Shown here: piece by piece, positions 1-5,657 of the stretch | How positions within the stretch are numbered: the stretch's first letter is position 1 | Layout: every line of letters starts with the position of its first letter | Assembly (NCBI GenBank): GCA_027008965.1 | Contig: JALVDN010000205.1 | Coordinates: 1-10,217 of the forward strand | Length of the DNA: 10,217 nucleotides | Origin: Flavobacteriales bacterium | Lineage (GTDB): Bacteria > Bacteroidota > Bacteroidia > Flavobacteriales > Flavobacteriaceae | Direction of reading: 5' to 3' | Made by a program: the position numbers and the translations under genes | Notes under the pieces: model-generated | What the model was told of the DNA's origin: nothing | Databases searched by the model: none | The model's input: only the letters and a program-made list of their open reading frames with translations

Positions 1-693
1 TTCGGAAAGATAATCGGTTTGAAGATTGATATTGGCTCCGAATGCACCCGTTCCGTAGGTGGAAGTTCCCACGCCACGTTGCACTTCAATAGATGAAGTA
101 TTAGCTAAAAAGTCAGGGATATCCACCCAATAAACGCTTTGAGATTCGGCGTCATTCAGCGGGATGCCGTTTAAGGTTACATTGATTTGTTGCGGTCCGA
201 TTCCTCTGATTCTCAATCCGGTGTATCCCACGCCCGCTCCGGCATCGGACCAAGTAACCACTGAGGGTAAATTGCTAAGAACATAAGGTACATCTTGCAC
301 GATATATTTTTTTTCTATCTCGGATTTATTCAAAACACTTTTGGTGAGCGGTGTTTTGTCACCTACACGTACGGCTGAAACAACCACTTCTTCCAATTGC
401 TCGGGTATTTCCGCTAAATCCACTGGAATAAAAAGATTTTTTTCCAGTAGGATCACTTTTTCAAGCGATTTATTTTTATAAGTTATTTGAAGCGTATATT
501 TTCCTTTTTTTAATCGGAAGGAAAATTTCCCTTGATCATCCGTATAAACCGGTTTTTCAACCGTTGATATGTTTACAAGCGCACCTTTTACGGGTTCTTG
601 ATGATAGGTGACTTGACCCGATAATACATACTGCTGGGCATACAAACCTACTGTTTGTATCATTCCCAAAATCATCAATGTGAATTTTCGCAT
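1..693 (-). CDS. TonB-dependent outer-membrane receptor, N-terminal part (probable thiamine or precursor uptake), truncated by window edge
   Basis: The reading frame is open from an ATG at 693 to the left edge, giving 231 residues. A signal peptide covers about residues 1-20 (cleavage near LYAQ). Residues 21-95 look like the carboxypeptidase-regulatory-like domain common on Bacteroidota receptors. A TonB-box-like stretch EEVVVSAVR is at 101-109. The plug domain starts around 115, with the typical LRIRGIGPQQINVTLNGIPL at 160-179 and a SIEVQRGVGTSTYGTGAFG segment at 201-219. The barrel lies outside the window. Such receptors use TonB/ExbBD energy to import scarce ligands across the outer membrane. 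The TPP riboswitch directly upstream points to thiamine, HMP or a related compound; TPP-regulated TonB receptors are known in this phylum, often next to a PnuC/PnuT-type inner-membrane transporter. The family call is firm. The ligand is inferred only from the riboswitch. Confidence 0.93.
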   Translation of the reverse strand, partial: MRKFTLMILGMIQTVGLYAQQYVLSGQVTYHQEPVKGALVNISTVEKPVYTDDQGKFSFRLKKGKYTLQITYKNKSLEKVILLEKNLFIPVDLAEIPEQLEEVVVSAVRVGDKTPLTKSVLNKSEIEKKYIVQDVPYVLSNLPSVVTWSDAGAGVGYTGLRIRGIGPQQINVTLNGIPLNDAESQSVYWVDIPDFLANTSSIEVQRGVGTSTYGTGAFGANINLQTDYLSE

Positions 694-697
694 TTTG

Positions 698-727
698 AAT
701 CAAATTGCGAAAGGGTGTGATTTGATC
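698..727 (-). promoter_or_regulatory. Candidate expression-platform hairpin of the TPP riboswitch
   Basis: On the minus strand ATCAAAT (720-726) and ATTTGAT (699-705) can form a perfect 7-bp stem, plus a closing G-U pair (727 with 698), around a 14-base loop. The stem ends 5 bases before the ATG at 693. The loop holds CACCCTTT (710-717), which can instead pair with AAGGGGTG (799-806), the 5' strand of aptamer P1/P2, through 8 bp including one G-U. The two pairings exclude each other. There is no T-run after the hairpin, so the platform would act on translation rather than termination. The pairings are seen in the sequence; the mechanism is inferred. Confidence 0.5.
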
Positions 728-733
728 TTATCT

Positions 734-810
734 CCGATTCCTCGACGGCATTACCCGCCCAGGTTCAAAGGGTATGATCTCAGCTCTTCCATTTAGAGCA
801 CCCCTTCGGT
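734..810 (-). ncRNA. TPP riboswitch (THI element)
   Basis: Read on the minus strand, the conserved TPP aptamer core is present. P1 is ACCGA (806-810) with TCGG (734-737). The P2 5' strand GGGGTG faces ATACCC (770-775). P3 is GCTCT/AGAGC (795-799 with 783-787) closing a 7-base loop. It is followed by the invariant CTGAGA, then TACCCTTTGAACCTG, a GGGTAATGCC segment (about 746-755) and GTCGAGGAATCGG. This matches the known THI box layout. It sits 40 bases ahead of the receptor ATG. It should bind TPP and reduce expression of the receptor, and of any genes behind it, when thiamine is plentiful. Confidence 0.96.
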
Positions 811-821
811 TATTACCGGCA

Positions 822-852
822 CAAAAATAGGGATAAAAAAGATGTTAATCAA
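822..852 (-). promoter_or_regulatory. Bacteroidota-type promoter for the riboswitch/receptor transcript
   Basis: On the minus strand a -33 TTG (850-852) is followed by a 20-base spacer and an exact TAnnTTTG box, TATTTTTG (822-829). This is the consensus of the primary sigma factor of Flavobacterium and Bacteroides. The start of transcription would fall around 815, just ahead of aptamer helix P1 at 810, so promoter and riboswitch fit each other well. The -33 element lies inside the 3' end of the upstream lipoprotein gene. Confidence 0.7.
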
Positions 853-1279
853 TTTTTTCAAAATAAAATTTCCCGGTAATTCCGTTATAGGTTTCTTCTA
901 CGTAGAAATGCTCGGTATCTAAGAAATTTAAAACTTTATTGGTTGCGGAAGTATTGGCTTGAGAATCCACTTTGAAAATAAATTCACCATCTTTATATTC
1001 CCACGTACCGCTGTATTCAAGATGAAGGACACAGTTTCCGGTAGTTTGATAAACCGTATAATAACGGGCATGGGCGTCATGATTGGAAGAAAATGTCATT
1101 CTGGAGGTTTTGTGACAATCGGTTATATCTTGTTCAATGTTATAAACAGTAATTTTTTCCAATTTCCATTGGCCTATAATATAATCCGGATTGGATGGAA
1201 TGACTTCTTCTCTCTTATCGCAAGAAGAAATAATCATACTTAAGCTTAAAAAAATCATCAAAATATATCTCATTCTCAT
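845..1279 (-). CDS. Lipocalin-like family lipoprotein
   Basis: A 144-residue protein. The N-terminus is a lipoprotein signal peptide with lipobox ISSC, the acylated cysteine at residue 20. The residues after it (DKREEV) are acidic and resemble the export signals that send Bacteroidota lipoproteins to the cell surface, though this is only suggestive. IIGQWKLEKITVY (about 34-46) is the opening strand typical of small lipocalin-like domains of this phylum; beta-rich sequence follows, including GTWEYKDGEFIF near residue 91 and FYVEETYNGITGKFYFEK at the end. The ligand and role are unknown. The start could also be the second Met (codon 3). Upstream, CAAAGATT at 1313-1320 gives a one-mismatch -7 box on this strand, with no well-spaced TTG. 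It is transcribed towards the TPP-regulated receptor, which has its own promoter, so a functional link is not implied. Confidence 0.85.
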   Translation of the reverse strand: MRMRYILMIFLSLSMIISSCDKREEVIPSNPDYIIGQWKLEKITVYNIEQDITDCHKTSRMTFSSNHDAHARYYTVYQTTGNCVLHLEYSGTWEYKDGEFIFKVDSQANTSATNKVLNFLDTEHFYVEETYNGITGKFYFEKID

Positions 1280-1323
1280 TTATGCTTATCATATAAACTT
1301 CAAAAACCGTACCAAAGATTTTT

Positions 1324-1339
1324 ATTGTAATTTTACAAT
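1324..1339. repeat. Inverted repeat ATTGTAA-tt-TTACAAT, candidate operator
   Basis: Two perfect 7-base arms (1324-1330 and 1333-1339) are separated by TT, in the 104-base gap between the divergent lipocalin-like and DUF6702 genes. The right arm runs into the -33 TTG (1339-1341) of the plus-strand promoter, so a bound regulator could block RNA polymerase. AT-rich palindromes arise by chance in such gaps, so the operator role is speculative. Confidence 0.3.
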
Positions 1340-1368
1340 TGGCATTATTCTTGACTGTGCTATTTTTG
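1339..1368 (+). promoter_or_regulatory. Bacteroidota-type promoter for the DUF6702 gene
   Basis: TTG at 1339-1341, a 19-base spacer and an exact TAnnTTTG box (TATTTTTG, 1361-1368). Transcription would begin near 1374, leaving a leader of only about 10 bases before the ATG at 1384. Such a short leader leaves no room for a Shine-Dalgarno site, consistent with Bacteroidota translation initiation. Confidence 0.7.
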
Positions 1369-1383
1369 TGAAAAATTTCCTGT

Positions 1384-1863
1384 ATGATTATTTGGATTTA
1401 TAGCATACTGTTTTTACTATTTCATCCGTATCATGTGAGTGTTACTACAATTGAATATAATGAGTCCGAAAAAAAGATGGAAATCATTATTTATACTTTT
1501 CCCGATGATTTGGAATTAGCTGTGGAAAAAAGATTTAATAAAGAAATCCAAATAGATAGCAAAGAAAATCTTTCCGGAATGTTAATAGGAGCTTATTTGT
1601 TGGAAAATTTCTCCTTAAAGATTAATGACAAAAAAACAGAAATTGATTTTGCCGGATATACATTTGAAGGCGAAAAACTCTTGCTTCTATTAGAAAGTAA
1701 TTCCGTGGAAAAACCAAATAAAATATTGGTTTACAATAATTTGCAAAATAATGTTTATGGAGACCAAACCAATATTGTACATGTGAATTGTTGCAGAAAA
1801 AGATTTACAGAAATACTATCCAAAGAAAATGTTCAAACTTTATTTTTGTTAAATGAAAATTAA
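1384..1863 (+). CDS. DUF6702 family secreted protein
   Basis: A 159-residue protein of unknown function. A short hydrophobic export signal (about residues 1-13) runs directly into HPYHVSVTTIEYN (14-26), the hallmark opening of DUF6702, followed by a strand pattern ending in TFPDDLE (38-44). Further family features are LLLLESNSV (100-108) and DQTNIVHVN (127-135). Two adjacent cysteines occur at 136-137. The domain is Bacteroidota-specific and probably periplasmic; as I recall, members often sit beside M1-family metallopeptidase genes, but none is seen here. It has its own promoter at 1339-1368 and is followed 50 bases later by a diverged copy of itself. The family call is good; no activity can be stated. 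Confidence 0.85.
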   Translation: MIIWIYSILFLLFHPYHVSVTTIEYNESEKKMEIIIYTFPDDLELAVEKRFNKEIQIDSKENLSGMLIGAYLLENFSLKINDKKTEIDFAGYTFEGEKLLLLLESNSVEKPNKILVYNNLQNNVYGDQTNIVHVNCCRKRFTEILSKENVQTLFLLNEN

Positions 1864-1867
1864 ATTT

Positions 1868-1896
1868 TTGCATTTCATTATTATTTTTTAAATTTG
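1868..1896 (+). promoter_or_regulatory. Bacteroidota-type promoter for the second DUF6702-like gene
   Basis: TTG at 1868-1870, an 18-base spacer and an exact TAnnTTTG box (TAAATTTG, 1889-1896), ending 17 bases before the ATG at 1914. It suggests that the second copy can be expressed independently of the first. The region is very AT-rich, which raises the chance of a random match. Confidence 0.55.
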
Positions 1897-1913
1897 GTTA
1901 AATTTTCAAAGCC

Positions 1914-2417
1914 ATGAAGATGTTTATAACCTTTTTCCTATTTATTAGCCTGATAGTGAATGCCACACCTCAAAATGAGAATGTGAGTATTTTCAAACTG
2001 TCCTATAATCAAGATCTCAATTATTTCAGACTGGAATTAAGCGTGAATAAACAAAGTCTCAATAAACTGGCTCAAACGCTTTCTCCGGGTGATAAGAAAT
2101 TTAAAACCAATGATGAAAGATTATTGTTGGTATTGAATAAGTATATCAATTCAACTTTCAAAATTAACTTGGAAAATCAGAAGGCCCCCGAATTTTTCAT
2201 TAAAGAAATCTACGATTTGGGAACACAAAAAGTTATAGTTTTAGAAAGCAATACCATCAAACCTGGAAAATTACTTTCGCTAAAAAACAGATTTTTACTT
2301 GACTTATCGGATGACCAAATCAATGTTATAGAATTTGATACCGGAAAAAACCGTATACTGGAAATTCTGTCCAAACATGTTGACAGTATCGGCAATCTTA
2401 GTTTAACATATAATTAA
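1914..2417 (+). CDS. Secreted protein, diverged tandem paralogue of the DUF6702 protein
   Basis: A 167-residue protein with a clear signal peptide (MKMFITFFLFISLIVNA, cleavage near residue 17). By itself it has no motif I would recognise. Set against the preceding gene it aligns without gaps at a constant offset of 7 residues: LESN at 110-113 versus 103-106, DQxN at 134-137 versus 127-130, EILSK at 150-154 versus 143-147, with similar hydrophobic pattern between. The HPYHVS opening is lost; the matching place reads NENVSIFKLSYN. The paired cysteines are replaced too. This reads as a tandem duplication followed by strong divergence, with a probable periplasmic location. It has a separate promoter (1868-1896). 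Its stop codon overlaps that of the convergent DUF6588 gene. Confidence 0.85.
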   Translation: MKMFITFFLFISLIVNATPQNENVSIFKLSYNQDLNYFRLELSVNKQSLNKLAQTLSPGDKKFKTNDERLLLVLNKYINSTFKINLENQKAPEFFIKEIYDLGTQKVIVLESNTIKPGKLLSLKNRFLLDLSDDQINVIEFDTGKNRILEILSKHVDSIGNLSLTYN

Positions 2418-3478
2418 AACAGTTTATAACCTAGATTCACCGCCAAACCACCATATGAAGCAAGATTGTAATTCAACTGCACATAAAAACGATTCCAGTC
2501 GCCCCTTATCCCCATTTCAATTTTTACTCTGAAGTAGGTATTGAAAAGATTGAGCGGATCTTCAATATCTTCAGCGATGACAGACCCGACTCCTGCCGGA
2601 TCGGAGGCATACACCGGATAGGTTCCTTTTACCTGTATATAGGCATGGCCTCCATTGAAGCCGATCCCCGAAAATAAAGAGAAATGCTCATTTAATTCAT
2701 AATCGGGATAGATGGCCAAAAAATAACTCAAATAAGAAATATTTATGGTTTGATTATCATATGGCCCGGAAAGATTTCCGCTGATGGTCACGGGGGAATA
2801 AATTCCTCCCGGTTTTATGTTCAAAGCAGAATGACCGAATAGATAAGCCCCGTGAATGCCTACACTCAACCCAAACGGTTTTTTCTTTAGGGATTTAAAC
2901 ATGACGGATAGATCTTGTATGTAATTCAAGCCAATCATACCTATTTTAAAATCGGAATCCGGGAGATTGACATACGGAATAAAATTTAAGGTCATATGGG
3001 CATGATTAAAATGATAAGTAATGCCCAAAAAGGGAAGGGGAATGGCCTTTTTCTGACTACCACCGGGGGTTTTAAATTCTATCAAAGGCCGCCCCAAAAA
3101 ATCTTTATCCTTGGATACAAGCACAACATGTTTTAGTGAATCACCCAAAACGGTTTGAGCCATTATCTCATCCGGGTCTTTGGGTTCAAAATTTTTTAAA
3201 CCGATTTTAGTGACATCATAAGTAAGTTCTTTTTTGGGAATTCCCGTATAAGCCAATTTGGCGGAAAATGATAATTTGTGCTTCTTTTGTTTTTCAATTT
3301 TACTATAAGTTACATTGGAGAGGCCGAATACAATGGCTTTATTAAGAGGTTTGATATAAGCATCAACCAGTTTGCTTCCGTCTTCAATCCCTCCTTGAAT
3401 CAAATTTCCCGTATTGACCAAGTGTTGAGCAAAGTGGAAATAATGAACCGAAATGATCAATAATAATAATTTTCTCAT
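2414..3478 (-). CDS. DUF6588 family outer-membrane beta-barrel protein
   Basis: A 354-residue protein with a signal peptide (about 1-17, cleavage after HFA). The mature N-terminus (EDGSKLVDAYIKPLNKAIVF, 32-51) and the following beta-rich segment match the DUF6588 pattern of Bacteroidota, where an 'SKLLEAYLAPF'-like start precedes a barrel. Alternating hydrophobic strands fill the rest, and the chain ends in a strand with terminal phenylalanine (GGLAVNLGYKLF), the usual outer-membrane insertion signal. The function is unknown; no catalytic motif is visible. It converges with the DUF6702-like pair, the two stop codons sharing the bases TTAA at 2414-2417. A -7 box lies just upstream (3517-3524), so it is probably transcribed on its own as well as by read-through from the operon ending at 3529. 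Confidence 0.8.
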   Translation of the reverse strand: MRKLLLLIISVHYFHFAQHLVNTGNLIQGGIEDGSKLVDAYIKPLNKAIVFGLSNVTYSKIEKQKKHKLSFSAKLAYTGIPKKELTYDVTKIGLKNFEPKDPDEIMAQTVLGDSLKHVVLVSKDKDFLGRPLIEFKTPGGSQKKAIPLPFLGITYHFNHAHMTLNFIPYVNLPDSDFKIGMIGLNYIQDLSVMFKSLKKKPFGLSVGIHGAYLFGHSALNIKPGGIYSPVTISGNLSGPYDNQTINISYLSYFLAIYPDYELNEHFSLFSGIGFNGGHAYIQVKGTYPVYASDPAGVGSVIAEDIEDPLNLFNTYFRVKIEMGIRGDWNRFYVQLNYNLASYGGLAVNLGYKLF

Positions 3479-3498
3479 ATTAGCTTTTTATGAATTCG

Positions 3499-3524
3499 GT
3501 CTAGAAATAGACTACACAAAGTTA
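3499..3524 (-). promoter_or_regulatory. -7 promoter box and 5' leader hairpin of the DUF6588 gene
   Basis: On the minus strand TAACTTTG (3517-3524) matches TAnnTTTG exactly, but no TTG is found at the right distance upstream, where the sequence is the 3' end of the beta-helix gene. Just downstream, GTCTA/TAGAC (3508-3512 with 3499-3503) forms a 5-bp hairpin with a 4-base loop that would start at or next to the 5' end of the mRNA. It may protect the transcript. It is not followed by a T-run, so it is a poor terminator for the operon ending at 3529. Confidence 0.35.
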
Positions 3525-3528
3525 TAAA

Positions 3529-5244
3529 CTATTGTTTGATTATGTAAATATACTTCACATGCGTCCCATTTTCAAACCGGATGTGATATACTCCCGGTTT
3601 GAGATGGTTGATTTTTATTCCGGGCTGTTGCATGATATCACTTTTGATTAATTCTCCACGCAATGAAAAAATGGAATATTTCAGTTTTCCATAAGCATTT
3701 TCACTTGCTTTGATATATAGATAGTCACCGGCCGGATTTGGAAAAACAATGATTTTCTGTAGTTCACTTTCTGAAATAGAAACATTATTCATCAACTCCT
3801 GAGCACCTATATCCACCCTACCTTCCAAAATTCTATTTCGGCCGAAAAAATCCGTTTCGCCGGGTAACGGTTGATGTGAAGGGTTGCCTGCATTGATTCC
3901 ATTTGAACCGGACACATATGCCAAAACCGGAGGTTGAGCATTATCACAGTTGTTTCCGGCACCGGATATCAATTGTAAAGAAGTATATATAGAATGTTGA
4001 TCAAAACCCGTAGCATTCACGTAAACATTAAATCCCGTATACTCCGTTCCATTGAATTCAAAACTGTCATCTGATGAATCTCCGTCTGATACATCATAAA
4101 ACAAATTATAATCGGATTGCATATTGGGTTGGCTATTTTCGGCATAAATAAAATAATCCGATCCGGAATAGAAAATATTATTTTCCATACGTAGGTTTTC
4201 AACATAACTCAGAAATACTTCACCAAAATCATGCGTTCCGGTGTCGTTTTTCCAAAAAGTATTGTTAAAGATATTTATATTTCTAACTTTCCCTGATCCT
4301 GAAGGATAATCATATCCCCCCACTACTATTCCCGCTTCGTTGTTGAACATGATAAAATTATCCCTCACTTCCACATCAACCGATTCATGTCCGGTATTTT
4401 CACAGCCGATCTCCAATCCGTAGCCGTTACAATAAACTTCATTATACATGATTTTTATATGGGCTCCTCCGTCCACATAAATTCCTGCGGATGTATCATA
4501 AGGCGAAATACATTCCACCACTTTGTTTCTACTGATGATTCCGTTTCTGGCATAATCATTTAAGGGTGCGGTTCCTTCAAACCCTATGGCATCTATACCG
4601 ATGTTGCTAAGTTGGTGCAGATAATTACCTGAAATTTCAAAACCGTCCACATTGCCATTGACGGCAATACCTTCACTATATCCCAATCGGCAATCATAAA
4701 GTTCGTTATTTAAAATACGTACATCTGTATAAGGCGAATTTTCCGTTCCGTAAATAATTATACCTTGGGCATTTTTATTGGACGTAGGAGTTTCATTAGG
4801 GTCGGAAGAGAAATGAATGTCATGAATCACACAATTTTCAATGCGAATATGACTCCCGGACCCTTCCACCAATATTCCTTGTGCATCGTTTTGAATATTA
4901 TTTTTTAACACCAATCCGTTTATTTCCACAAAGGAAGCATGATTTATCTCAATCAAAGCATCTTGGGTACCCCCGGTTCCCGTTCCGTCAATAATGGCTT
5001 GTCCGTGATGTAAAGCCTTTATACTCACATGATTTTTATCTATATAAATGCGTTCAAAATACACCCCGTCTTTTAGTTTCAAAGTATCTCCCGACGACAT
5101 GGCATCTATTCCGTGCTGAACATGTTGCCATGGCTGTGAAAAAGTACCCGGATTGGAATCGCTCCCTCCGGGAGAGACATAATATACTTGTTGGGCCTGT
5201 GTAAAATAAAATCCCATAAAAAGCAGGGCGAATAGTGTTTTCAT
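3529..5244 (-). CDS. Secreted right-handed parallel beta-helix protein with T9SS C-terminal sorting domain
   Basis: A 571-residue protein. A signal peptide covers 1-18. YYVSPGGSDSNPGTFSQPW (21-39) and SGDTLKLKDGVYFERI (51-66) form the N-terminal module found on DUF1565-type beta-helix proteins and on PL6/PL9-like polysaccharide lyases. Residues about 70-370 carry the N-rich beta-helix coils, for example IRIENCVIHDI, VRILNNELYDC, FEISGNYLHQL and NINIFNNTFWKN. NGINAGNPSHQPL with FFGRNRILEGRVDIGAQEL (448-484) is the tail seen in choice-of-anchor Q proteins. Residues about 492-571 are a type A T9SS sorting domain (FPNPAGDYLYI, GVYHIRF). It is thus exported by Sec, then by T9SS to the surface or medium. 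It could be a polysaccharide lyase/epimerase or a carbohydrate-binding adhesin; I cannot assign catalytic residues. Its ATG overlaps the stop of the DUF4296 gene (ATGA). Confidence 0.9.
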   Translation of the reverse strand: MKTLFALLFMGFYFTQAQQVYYVSPGGSDSNPGTFSQPWQHVQHGIDAMSSGDTLKLKDGVYFERIYIDKNHVSIKALHHGQAIIDGTGTGGTQDALIEINHASFVEINGLVLKNNIQNDAQGILVEGSGSHIRIENCVIHDIHFSSDPNETPTSNKNAQGIIIYGTENSPYTDVRILNNELYDCRLGYSEGIAVNGNVDGFEISGNYLHQLSNIGIDAIGFEGTAPLNDYARNGIISRNKVVECISPYDTSAGIYVDGGAHIKIMYNEVYCNGYGLEIGCENTGHESVDVEVRDNFIMFNNEAGIVVGGYDYPSGSGKVRNINIFNNTFWKNDTGTHDFGEVFLSYVENLRMENNIFYSGSDYFIYAENSQPNMQSDYNLFYDVSDGDSSDDSFEFNGTEYTGFNVYVNATGFDQHSIYTSLQLISGAGNNCDNAQPPVLAYVSGSNGINAGNPSHQPLPGETDFFGRNRILEGRVDIGAQELMNNVSISESELQKIIVFPNPAGDYLYIKASENAYGKLKYSIFSLRGELIKSDIMQQPGIKINHLKPGVYHIRFENGTHVKYIYIIKQ

Positions 5245-5657
5245 TTTTGTTTTTTAAAAAATAGCGTGCCGGGAATTGAATCTTTCTTTTTTACTAACGG
5301 CGGTTTTTTTAGTTTTATTTTAACCGTTTTATCCAATGAGTCTTTTTTCTTCTGAATGATTTGCTCCACTTGTTTATACATCCGGGCAAATTCCTCGGTT
5401 CTTTTCGCATAATAATCCAAAGATTTATAAAAAACCGCACTGTCAGTTCCATAAGATTTCAATACACTGTAAACAGGATGAATGCTGTCTTTGTCAAATT
5501 CCGTTGCATTTTGAACATAAATTTCCTTGGCTAATACTACATCAGCCATGATGCGTATCATTTTTTTCTCCGGAATAATATCTTTCTCCCCGGTTTCACT
5601 GTCCGAACAGGCAAAAAGTAACGTAATCAATGAGCCGATTAAAAAGTATATTCTCAT
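5241..5657 (-). CDS. DUF4296 domain lipoprotein
   Basis: A 138-residue protein with a lipoprotein signal peptide, lipobox LFAC, acylated cysteine at 17. The DUF4296 domain spans about 28-103: IIPEKKMIRIMADVVLAKEI, then SVLKSYGTDSAVFYKSLDYY, then a helix ending in EQIIQKKK. This is the usual helical pattern of the family, whose function is unknown. The C-terminal tail (103-138) is unusually basic, with 14 lysines in 36 residues and a repeated KKKDS (103-107 and 123-127). It overlaps both neighbours by four bases (ATGA at 5654-5657 and at 5241-5244), which suggests translational coupling with the glycosyltransferase before it and the T9SS cargo after it. In many Flavobacteriia DUF4296 genes do lie next to this glycosyltransferase. 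Confidence 0.87.
   Translation of the reverse strand: MRIYFLIGSLITLLFACSDSETGEKDIIPEKKMIRIMADVVLAKEIYVQNATEFDKDSIHPVYSVLKSYGTDSAVFYKSLDYYAKRTEEFARMYKQVEQIIQKKKDSLDKTVKIKLKKPPLVKKKDSIPGTLFFKKQK

Noticed and set aside
959..1403. Plus-strand open frames across the lipocalin-like gene and the intergenic gap.
   Set aside because: They are antisense to a gene with a clear lipobox and lipocalin-like motif, and they cross the divergent promoter region.
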